Shown here piece by piece: positions 25,478 to 36,262 of a DNA stretch of 64,000 bases. Both the position numbers and the translations under genes were made by a program. Each line of letters begins with the position of its first letter. The stretch's first letter is position 1. Source of the DNA: Vesta saturnalis (lineage: Eukaryota > Arthropoda > Insecta > Coleoptera > Lampyridae); the NCBI GenBank assembly GCA_036346205.1, contig JARFJB010002413.1, forward strand, positions 225,001 through 289,000, written 5' to 3'. The notes below the pieces were generated by a model. It was not told the origin of the DNA. It saw only the letters and a program-made list of their open reading frames with translations, and did not search any database.

Positions 25478-25692
25478 AAAAAAAAACAATTAGGGTACTT
25501 TGTGAAATTTAATTATTTTGAATTGGTACTTTACCCACATGCCAATTTTTTTGTTCCAGTTTCAACGTCAGGTTATTTGTTTACAATAAAAATGCCAAAT
25601 TACAAACGTTATAAATATCATTCTGTGCATGTGGCTAAAGTACCAATTCAAAATAATTTAATTTGACAGCCTGCCCTAATTGTTTTTTTTTA
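25478..25692. mobile_element. Small foldback MITE, about 215 bp
   Basis: Arms of about 60 bp: 'CAATTAGGGTACTTTGTGAA' and 'TTTGAATTGGTACTTTACCC' on the left, complement 'GGCTAAAGTACCAATTCAAA' and 'CAGCCTGCCCTAATTG' on the right. Loop of about 70 bp. It interrupts family R copy 3. Confidence 0.75.
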
Positions 25693-25899
25693 TATATGTC
25701 TGTTAACCTCTATCTGCAATAGACTATTATTTTTTTTTACAATGTTGCCTATTTTCGTTATGAACGTATATCCAAAAGGTTCATTATTATATTAAAAAAA
25801 TTATTATTATTAAAATGTTTCCTTTCTTTTAATTTCTACTTTGTAGGATGAAACATTGTGTGTTGTTCCACACCATATATTTTTAAATTTTGCTAAATG

Positions 25900-27530
25900 A
25901 TTAATGCTTACGACCCAAATGTTTTTCATGCAAAATTATGCAAATAGCGACTTTTCGGCAATATTATACATATTATACATATTTTTCAATTTTATATCGT
26001 AACATCAGATTAACAGAATAATGTCTAAATTAAAAGTAGGCTTGTATAAATACACATATAAAAAGTAATTTTGTGGTTTTACAATTTGTAATTGCATATT
26101 AGAAAGGTGAAGGTAAAACTAGATTTCAAAAGTAATTATTTAAAAAGAGCACTGAGAGTGTTTACCTACCTACCTACCTACTGTCGTGAAGAAAATGATG
26201 CTCTTAATTAAGTCCATTCACTTTCAGAATAATTTATTGACATTAGGTACAGTCAACAAGAGTATAGTATATGATTTAAATTTTAACAAGAATGATATAC
26301 ATTATAAAAGTGATGATACGAAGGTAGGGTATAATAACCTTGGACACTGATGTGGTGCCATACCATACATACCTACCCATGTTTTCTGTATAATTTAATT
26401 AAAATATATGCTTGAAAGTTCAATCTCTGTTATTTCGCCTTAACCACGACCTCGCTCTAAAAGTAATACATCTTGCAGTATATCTTAATAAGTCATTATT
26501 AAGATTACAAAACTGTTATAACACCGGAATTGAATAACTGCGATTGCAACAGAAAGAACAATGAATGAAATTAAAATTGAAGCACGAAATATGATTTACA
26601 TCTCTTTTGGTTAATATACTGGAAATAATAATAAATAATATTCCTTGATTATTTTTTAAGGGGTTGTTTAGTAAATATTAATTTGTTTATTGAACATTAA
26701 GGAATAAAACTTGCACGAAACGTATTACCAGAAATCAGATATTCAACACAACAATGGCAAGTGAAATCAAAATCCCTAAAACAAATGTGTACAGTTAACA
26801 TAATTTTATTATTTCACAACTAATAATCAGATATTATTAGCGACACTATCATTAATTATTTATTTACGTTCCTACGTTTAACAGTTTGTGTATTTGTATT
26901 TTTTCTTATTTCTTTTTGCAGAGTTGTTAACAAGGTAAAGGAATTTTTCTACGACAGTAATATATAATTAAAGGGTAATAACTAGTTTGAATATATTTTA
27001 GTTAGTAACCTTCGATGCGAAGAGTTTAGAAATTTTGCGAAAATCAGTTAATTAGTTTTATTGGGCCTCGTATTATATTGTGAGTACCAGGGATGGTTTC
27101 TTTCTTCGCTTGATATTTATCCTTTCTGCACTTCTTGTGCAACTGTATTTAATTATAAAAGGCACCTATTGCCAAGATTTCTCGGCTAATTCTATCTCCG
27201 ATATTTGTCTATTCAGTTGACCGAAGTATTTCAGAAAAATGCTGGGACAAACAGTATTTTATTTTTAATTTGCCGGATTTGTAATCTTGAACTCCTTCCC
27301 CTCCCCTCTTTACCCTTAAGAGCTGGCAACCTCAACTTTAAGAATTCGAATAAAGTAGTCGTTGCAGGACCTCGATTGACAGATCTCTTCATACTGAATG
27401 CAACAAAAAAAATATCAAAATCAGTTGATAAGTAACGGAGATTTTTACCAAAATGTATTCAAGCAAGAATTGACTAAACAATAAAGTTTAAGTAGTGTGA
27501 AACTGTAAGCTTTCACGATAATTATACATA
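25900..27530. other. A+T-rich intronic DNA, no gene recognised
   Basis: Includes a short (ACCT)n at about 26163-26181. The frame at 27205-27435 has no recognisable features. Confidence 0.5.
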
Positions 27531-27536
27531 ATAGAA

Positions 27537-28868
27537 CACTTATCGTTTGGGTTTTTAATCCTGTATTGTTCCATTTATATTTTATGTGATTTATACGTTT
27601 CGATAGCAACGACAGTTATCGTCCTCAGTACATGGAAATATCTTTAAGAAATACTTTAGCTATTAAAACAAATTTTTTAAATATGAAAAATATGTAAACA
27701 CAAAAATAAACGTATAAAGCCAATTAGACCGTAAATTTCCACAGCACCATAATAATTTAACATACGCAGTTAAAATTAAAATCATATTAAACGCACTACA
27801 TTGTACTTTTACTGTACAATAACAATTACAACCAATAACTAATTCTTTGTTAGGTTTTACTAGATCTTTAATTGGTATCTCAAGTTTTTATCAATTTTAA
27901 ATTAATGTTTTTCCCAACTTTACACTTACGTCATAACTTGATTAAATTTTGATAAATTTGTTTTTTGGTTATAACATTTTTCTCCCTTAGCCTTCGACCG
28001 TTAAAAGTTGTTCAGATCTGTCATTTTCAAGGCAGTTTTATAATATTTAATTTATTAATGATCTAGTTTCCTACGAAAATTGTATTCCATAGTTTGCTTT
28101 ATACGTTTATCAAACTGTTATATTATAATACATTTATACAATGATTTCTTTTTAGTACGCAGTATTATAAATGACCATTAAAACACGCTAGAGCGTGCGT
28201 AAATCGACAATTATAGCACTACGTGCATTTGCTTTATAGTTTGTTTACTAGGAAACAGTGACATTAATCTGGCATTAATAAACTTCAAAATTTATAATAT
28301 ACTAAATTTCACCATTTTCATCAAAGGTTCAGTCCATGCTAACGAAATACATTTTTCATGTGACTACCTAATAAAAAAATTAGGCATAAAATCGAAATGG
28401 TAATCATTCTAAGAAAGGATCCTTTCATGCGTACTAAAAAATAGTGTATAAAACTCGTGTATAAGCGCCTTTAAAGCACTTACAACATTAAAAGGCTTCT
28501 TTGTACACTGGTATTATAATATACTATTTATAGGATCGTTCATTACAATATTAGGTACGTGCATAAAACGTTCATAGGTCATAAGAATCTTAATGAGTGG
28601 TAGTTACGTATTACTCATACGTCACTGTTTTATACTGTATGGGAGTAGAAAAAGTATAATACACAACTCGGCTGATAATGCCTATTACGCACGAGTGCAT
28701 TATTACGAACACGAGCGAGCAAAGCGAGCGAGTGTTGTAATTTACACGTCCTTATTATGTAGTATGCTATATTACTACTGAGGACGACAACTGTAAGTGT
28801 TATCGAAAGTTGTAGAATGGTATAAATATAAATCCAAAAATACACAATTTAATCCCAAAAGATAAGCA
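27537..28868. mobile_element. Foldback element of family M, 1.3 kb
   Basis: Ends are inverted: left 'TTATCGTTTGGGTTTTTAAT', 'GTTTCGATAGCAACGACAGT'; right complement 'ACAACTGTAAGTGTTATCGA', 'AATTTAATCCCAAAAGATAA'. Inside is a second inverted pair, 'ATAAACGTATAAAGCCAA' (27707) and 'TTTGCTTTATACGTTTATCA' (28094), as in copy 1. Part of the interior is inverted relative to copy 1. No coding potential. Confidence 0.65.
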
Positions 28869-28869
28869 T

Positions 28870-30620
28870 TTTAATTATAATTATAATTGTAATTGTTGAA
28901 TAAGTATTATGCTATGTGTTGCAATCACTTTATAGGAATGTTTTATCCGTATGTCCGTGGATCAGTCTATCCGTCCGTACGTGGATTTTGAATCCATCAC
29001 CGCTGCTTAAGAGGAAATGTGATGGACCTACTCCAATAAGTTAATTTATGCATTTTCAGCGACTGCATGGAATTTGGCCAGAGGTGTCACAATCGTTATT
29101 CAAATATTATAGAGGTCCCGTCATGGCTACACTACGCGGGGTGAGAAAGAGTTCGGTTTTACGATTGGCGTCACCAAAATTGGGAGAGGTGGTTAGGGGT
29201 GGTTAGGGTACGTCCCTTTCCGACCCCCTCATACGAGATCGAAAGAGGTTCTACTAGCTTCACTAACTGTAAACGAGATTGGTCATAATTCTTAAGCGAT
29301 AAAACATAGTATTTCATGCGACCACTCGTTGAAAAACTCTCGAAAAGCCATATCTATTTTTCTAAAAACTCCTCTACCCACTCCCGTCTGACTGAGTAAG
29401 AGTTAACATTTTCTGGATAGTTTCTGTCTTCTCCCAAAATTTGTACAAAGGGATTTATACAGATATTCTAAGTTAGGACTTTCTCCAACTCTGATGAAAG
29501 GTCTGAACGCATGCAGTGGTTCTCCACCAATTTTCACCCTCTTCTAGTACCTATTAGCAAAACCGCTTGTAATTCCGAATGGGCAGATTGCAGATGTCAA
29601 GTAAGTACTTTTTTCGGTATTGAAGGGGGTGTGCAGTACATTTGTACACCCGGTTTAAGACGGTATATTCTTTACTGTTATTTTATTCTCAGATGGTTGC
29701 GGATGTATATCGTGATTAAACTTACGGGACGCGTAACCCTATAGAATTACTGGTTTACCCGGTGTAACTGGGTCACTAGTTATCTAATTCAAATTTTCTT
29801 TAATTTAGAAAGTTATATATTGCACATTTGACTATATTATTTAAGTTAATCATTATTCTTTTTTAACTCCCTCCTTCTATCCTTTCTCAGGTTGTTAGAT
29901 TAACAGGTACGCTCTTTTCTCAAAGAATCTGTTGTGCCCGAATAGAAAAAAAAATGATTATACTCAACATCTAGGAGTCGGCGTAGAATAATTTATCGCT
30001 TACGAATCAATACTCTATTTCTGATTAAACTCCTGCTGAATTAGTGACATTATTTCGCCAATTTATCCAGGTTATAGCTGGGACGCGTTGGAGACAGAGT
30101 CAGTACTAAAGTTACTCCAAGTGATGGCAAAATTACACCAGTTATAAGGCTTATAGCTAGGAAGCTATAACTCCTGTAACAGACATAATTTCGCCGTCAC
30201 TTCTAGTAACTTTGGCACTGTCTCTAACAAACCGTTAAAAATCTTTTAACATTTATTTTATCCAATTGTCGTGGTCCATACGATAGAGATATGTTTTTTG
30301 TCCGCTCAGTCGTATTTATCAATTTACTGTGCCACGTTTAGATTGGTAGGTTGATTTTAGCCTTCATGATTGGTTGCTATGCTTGTTAAAAGCAAACATG
30401 GCGAGTAAGTAACCCGCCTAACTTATAAATTTGTTTTCTTAACTTAACAAAAGGATTTAAAAAAAGTCATCGGACGAAAAATATTATAAACATCACGAAC
30501 GTTGGGCGTTTAACTGATCTCAGACAATATTGGAGACTGAGTAAATCTCCACCAGTAAACAAGTTTTTTTCAAACTTGATATATTATGAGCTCTTGATGT
30601 AAAATGAGATATGATGGATT
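28870..30620. other. No gene recognised; one imperfect hairpin
   Basis: 30088-30232 forms an imperfect hairpin with arms of about 65 bp ('GTTACTCCAAGTGATGGCAA' against 'TCGCCGTCACTTCTAGTAAC'). The block at 28940-29480 is less A+T-rich than its surroundings but shows no sustained frame. Confidence 0.5.
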
Positions 30621-30621
30621 T

Positions 30622-32522
30622 GGTTTGTGAGTGTTTATTATGACCACCCGTATTAGCATTTTTTTTTAATGAACGGTAAGTCGTAGAGAGTTGGTTTAAA
30701 AAAAATTTTATAAATCCTATAATAAAGAATCGAATAGTGATATTATTTCTCAGAAAAGTCAGCACCCTGAGTAATTTTCTTCAGAATGTCTCAAAAATTT
30801 TAAATGGCACCATACGTCCCAAAAGGTATTGTTGAAGAGATCGTCAAAAAAGATACTCCCACCCCTTTTAAGTAATTTTCGACTAAAATTATTAAATTTG
30901 AAATTCATTGTTAAAGTCAAAATTGAAAAGTCGGATTTTAAAATCTAGTTACCGAATTAAACAATGTCACACATGTTTTAATGTCAATAATTGCATGTGT
31001 TGTATTAATCTATCGTGAAATCGCCCATTGTTCAAATTGAGAATTTATTGTTTATTATTGATGTGTTTGTAGACACAAAATTAAAATTTAGTTTCGTTAA
31101 AAAGTGAGTTAACTTAAGTTAGTGAAATTATGCCGGTTTCTAATCTAGAAGCTTTAGATATGTTAATGGTTTTGGGAGAATGTAGATAAAATTACAGAGC
31201 GGTTGAAATAATGCATGCGGAAAGATATCCTTAACGTGCCCGTCAATCCTTCAATGTTTTTTGGAGATTGGCAGCACGACATTGTACTAAAGGGCAGGTG
31301 CAATCACATACAATCGCGAAAATCGAATAACTTGTATTAGATGTACGTAATGACGTAGAGCCTGATGTTCTTACTGTAATAATTGTTGATCCGCATATTT
31401 CAACGAGAGGGTTCGCAAAGAATTCTGGAGTTAGCCTATAATCTGTATGCAGAAGATGGCAACTTTCGTCCGTACCACGTTCGTAGGCACCAAGAATTAA
31501 ATGAGAATATTTGCAAGATCGAGTCATTTTTTGAAATTGGTTAATAAATAAAGGTCCACACTTTTCTACGATAGTTTTATGGACCGACGAAGCTACTTTT
31601 AAAAGCACTGGAGAAGTCAATATTCACAATGCACATTACTGGTCGCAAACAAATCCTGACTGGCTACAAACTTTTGACAATGAACATCTTTGGAGTGTTA
31701 ATACGTGGTATGGTGTACTTGAAGGAAATATCATAGGCCCTTATTTTTTTTAAGAAACTCTGAATGGGATACGATCCGCCGAGTTTTTAAGTAAGGGCTT
31801 GATCAACTTACTGGCGAATGTCCCTCTTTAACGCGAACAAGAATGTGGTTTCAGCAAGACGGCCGCTCAGCTCATTTTTCATTGGTCGCCAGGAACACAG
31901 TAAATCAACTATTTCCCAGGAGATGGATTGGCAGAGGAAGCATAGTGGCGTGGTCGCCAAGATGACCAGATTGTACGCCCCTAGATTTTTTTCTTTGGAG
32001 TCAGACAAAGGATATTGTTTATAATGAAAAACCAACAACGATAGATGATATGAAGCTGAGCATTCGCAATGCGTGCCATTCATAAGCACTCAAGAAGTAC
32101 TTAGAGCCACTGACAGTGTAAATAGAAAAGTTCAACCGTGTTTAGCAGTAAATGGAAGACATTTTGGACACTTGTAACACTGTCTAACTTGGTAAAATCT
32201 GACTTTTCAATTTTGTTTGTTAACAAAGAATTTCAAATCTAATAATTTTAGTCGAACATTACTTCAAAAGGTGTGGGCGTAATAAAATAAATTTTTCTAT
32301 ATCACTTTCTTCTTTTTTAACGATCTTTTCGACAATACCTTTTTCGACATATGTGCCATTTCAAACTTTGGAGACATGCTGGAGAAAACTACTCAGGTTG
32401 CTGACTTTTCCGAGAAACAAATTGAATTCTTTATCACGAGGTTTATAATAATTTTTTTTAATCCAACGCTCTACGACTACCGTTCTTTACAAAAAATACT
32501 GATACGGGTGGTCTCATTCACC

Positions 32523-32525
<3 letters not shown>
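30622..32525 (+). mobile_element. Long-TIR mariner-like element, dead
   Basis: Arms of about 340 bp are inverted: left 'GACCACCCGTATTAGCA' (30641), right 'TGATACGGGTGGTCTCATTC' (32499). The arms also share 'AGAAAAGTCAGC' and its complement. A broken transposase lies between. The right edge runs into (TA)n at 32525-32551. Confidence 0.8.
31130..32177 (+). pseudogene. Degenerate mariner-superfamily transposase (DD41D spacing)
   Basis: Starts 'MPVSNLEALDMLMVLGECR' and is then broken by stops. Later in-frame stretches show the first block 'VLWTDEATFKSTGEVNIHNA' (near 31575) and 'FQQDGRSAHF' (near 31855). A stretch 'RRWIGRGS' leads to 'PDCTPLDFFLW' with 41 positions between the second and third Asp. 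The tail ends 'NGRHFGHL'. Several stops and frameshifts; inactive. Confidence 0.8.
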
Positions 32526-32553
<28 letters not shown>

Positions 32554-32654
32554 CTCATGTCATAATAGGTACAATCCCGATAATAGACGACCTTACAAAA
32601 CACAAGAAGATAAACATGATAATTCGAATAGCATAATGGGAATATGTACTGATG

Positions 32655-34518
32655 TACAGGATTATGACATTTCTAAATGACATTTTTTTTGTGCTTTTCA
32701 AAAATATATAACGCTTCTATACTGTTTTAATAATTAATTGATTTTTTGAAGTTTTTCTTATTTTCGTTTTATATTAAGAATACCTGTGTATTCTTAGGCA
32801 TAGGAGGGTGAGATTTATTTAAGTAAAAACAAATGTTACCTATAGGGTAAATAATAAATAAAAAATTAGAAATGTGCAACGAAGTGATCTTGGAATTTAG
32901 TTATTAACATGCCTAATTATACATATTCAGAAAAATTTTGCATGTTAAAGTGTTTTATATTATCCAAAGGTGATAAGAATGTGGCATCGGAATTATATTT
33001 ATAAAATTTTCCTATATAGTTAATAGAAATTAAAATTTTTGCTAGCTGAAAACAATATCTTAATTAATGTTAGCTTACGGAAAAATTTCAAGTCAGTGCT
33101 AAAATATACCTAATTTTTTAAACTCTATTGCATGGTCAGACGAGGCGCATATCAGTAGTGATGGTATTTTTAATAATCACAATTTACCTTACTGGGCAGA
33201 TATTAACGCTCATGTCAGTCCGCAGGAGGCAAGGAAAATTTGGAATAAATGTGTGGTGCTGCATTAAAAACGGGCGTTTTTATTATCACAGGTATGAAGG
33301 AACATTAAACTCAATGAATTATCTCGATATTCTACGAATTCATTTGGAGGGACTTCTAGAGAGTCTTCCTTTAGCACAATATTGCAATGTCATATTTCAG
33401 CAAGACGGAGCTCCCGCACATAATTCCCGTGTAGTTAGTGACTACTTAAATTTACGTTTTCCTAATAGCTGGATGGGAACAACAGCACCAATGTTGTGGC
33501 CTGCTCGTTCACCCGATCTTTCGCCTCTAGATTTCTTTTTATGGGTTTTTTTGGAAAACATTATATAGAAAAGAACTAATAATACTGTGAATGAGTTAAA
33601 AGAAAGTGTTCGTGTGGCTTTTACACAATTAACACCATTATCTGTATATAACTTTACAAATTCAATTAAAAGACGATGCGATGTCTACATCCAAAAAGAT
33701 GGCGTCAGTTTGAAACATATTTGTAGTTTTAGTGTTTTTTATATTGATACTTTGTGTTCACATTTTTGTTCGTTTATAGAATTAGATGTTTACATACGTA
33801 TAAAAATTGATTTGCTGTTAGCTTTTCATAATTTCTGATGATGTTATATTGTTTATTTTCATTTCATTTCAATTTGCATTTGAGGTGTTTTGATAATTTT
33901 ATATGCAATCTTTACATTTTATAATTTGTTACCATTCCACAAGAACAACATTACAATTAAACTTATTTGAATTACAAAATGTCTAAAATATTTTACAGGA
34001 AGTGAAATTTCTTTTTTGAGTACAATATCTTCATTCAATTTCATATCTGGTTTTCTAAGCCAACTGTTATCCTTAATAAATATACCAATTAAGAAAAACT
34101 TAAAAAAATCAATGAATTATTAAAATAGCATAGAGGTGTTATATATTTTTAAAAAGCACAAAAAACTGTCATTTAAAAAAGTCATAGCCAACTATGGTCT
34201 CCATATAAAAAAATGCAGCTTTATGTCATATATTTTTAAGGAGGTATCAAAAATATGAATGCACTAGCGGTTTCTACTTAAAGAATGTTTTTACAGTTTG
34301 TCGATACATTAGAAATAAAAAAGTTATTCAAGTTTTTCAAAATCGCCATTTTTTCAATTTTAGCTAATTGTGCAATAACGGTCAGAGATATCTTGATTAT
34401 GACTATTGTATCTTAATTAACACCAAAATCGAGCACAAGGACCCCATATTACTTTTTATCTATCTGTAATAGAAAGGGTACTTCCCATAACAAAACGTCA
34501 AAATGAACCACCCTGTAC
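32655..34518 (+). mobile_element. Mariner-like element with internal deletion
   Basis: Inverted arms at about 32665-32765 and 34085-34180 ('AAAGCACAAAAAACTGTCAT' at right). The left outer end is TACAGGATTATGAC; the right outer end is CCACCCTGTA at about 34509-34518. Right-arm sequence between 34190 and 34500 has no left counterpart. Confidence 0.65.
32909..33730 (+). pseudogene. Transposase with central deletion
   Basis: The N-terminus 'MPNYTYSEKFCMLKCFILSK' reaches a stop within about 35 codons. Most of the DNA-binding region is missing. A second frame (33128-33568) carries the second and third catalytic blocks 'FQQDGAPAHNS' and 'SPDLSPLDFFLW' with the 41-residue spacing, then stops in 'ENII'. 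The C-terminal part continues at 33587-33730. The first catalytic block is not seen intact. Confidence 0.8.
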
Positions 34519-34519
34519 A

Positions 34520-36036
34520 TATATAAAATCGAATAATATAAATAAAATCCAAAATAACATATTTTAGCTTAAAATATCACACCAAAGGATTATTTAATAG
34601 CTTTCTTGCGATTTCACGTCATTTAAATGCAGGTTGGCTTTAACATACGTTTATTGAAATTTAATGACATTTTCTGCATTCCTATTCCAGCGTACCTTAT
34701 TTGTTAATGACATAGGTTAAACAACAGTTTTTCTATATCGGTTTACGAACAGTTTAGGTACCGTTCTGTGGTGACACGACCAAAAAAAAGGAAGTTGCAG
34801 ATTAAATATTTTTGAGTAATTGTCATACGTTAATCTGATTGCACAAAGCATTACAAAAACGAACAGTAACAGACCTGATAAAATAAAATTCATCAATTTG
34901 TTTTGCCCTTTAAATTGCTATTTTGCGGATTTCCAGAAAATGCAGTTTCTTGTGAGAGCGAATTAATTATAACACAACGAAAAGTAAAAAACAAGAATTA
35001 CGTTATTCTTAAATTAACTTTAATTTACAAGCAAGATTATTCGCTTTTCGGGGTGTTACTTGCTTTAAATGAAATATGAAATCAGTCAAATGCCAAAAAG
35101 ACCAAGTTTGGCTCGTAGAATTCTGCGAAGACGAATGCATAAGGTTCCTTTAGTTAGATATGGCAATACAGCACAGCTACGCTGTCCTCATAAAATGTAT
35201 CAATATATAGAGTATTTATTCTGTAACTTCGTAGTTATTGAAAGTAATATTACCTTATTTATATTTCTGAAAAACCTAAGAAACAAGCTTAATGGTGAAA
35301 TGATAGTATATAAGCTCCTATTTCACAATATAAAACTCAAGACGCTTTCTCTGTATTTCACGTTTGATTGCACCATCGTAATCTACGCTAAAAAATACAC
35401 AAACATTATCTTTAGCATCGTTTCCCTCTCTAGTCAAGTAGAATATAATTAATAATTGAAGGATAACAAAACAATGAAAGTGTACATAAATCAAAGTGTA
35501 AACAGTGAACCAAATCTTTATAGTTAAACCTGAAAGCAAAGCACTAGTCTGACGCATCTCACTATAACAGTTCATAATGTAGCAACAACATCTCCCCATT
35601 CGATTATCAGAATAATTTACGTTTATGATAAATTCACTTTATTTTTTGTGTGCTACATTGAAATTTTTGTATTATACTAATTATAAAATATGAAAACACA
35701 AAGAATAAGTCTGTTTTAGTAAATATATGAATTAACAGTGTACTGGTGAATATTATTTTTAGTAATGAATATTAACTGCACCTTTAAAAGGTTAAATATT
35801 ATTAAAGAAATTTGGAAATGATATACCAGAACACTCTCTACGGACGAAAGCTAACGATCAATCAAAAACAAATTCAATCCCGTAATAATACCGACGTAAC
35901 TTTGTGATAATCTTCAAACGAAAGTAATAAAAATTTGCATAATTAAAAACCTAGATATGGCAAGTGCAGATCTAGTAAACAAAAATCAGTTACTACTTGA
36001 AAACTGTAATTTTACTATGACACATTCAAAACATAA
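34520..36036. other. No gene recognised
   Basis: A frame at 35069-35452 has a short basic start but no recognisable domain. 35830-36030 is a weak partial match to family M ('CAGAACACTCTCTA', 'CGAAAGCTA'). Confidence 0.45.
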
Positions 36037-36262
36037 TACAGTAGTCTCTCGGTAATACGACAGATATCGGACCAGAGCACTACCGGATTACTGGAAATTA
36101 TTAATAAAAAACGCATTTTATGATAGAAGCTATATTTTATTGTACTCTACAATATTTATGAGCTTTATAACACACTAAAGTAGTACACACGTTATTAAAA
36201 TGTTAACAGAAATAAAAATACAATAAAGAAAAAATTAACTTACATACATGTCAGTATGTATG

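Larger units (their letters stand above)
24105..25890 (-). repeat. Dispersed repeat family R, copy 3 (inverted), with two nested inserts
   Basis: The complement of copies 1 and 2 runs from 'CGCGATAACTCCAGAACG' (24108) to the 'GTGTTGTTCCACACCATATA' block (25860). It is interrupted by a piggyBac-type MITE (24546-25398) and a small foldback (25478-25692). Confidence 0.8.

Noticed and set aside
35069..35452. 127-aa frame as a host gene
   Set aside because: Only the first ~35 residues look unbiased; the rest is A+T-rich Leu/Ile/Tyr with no domain.
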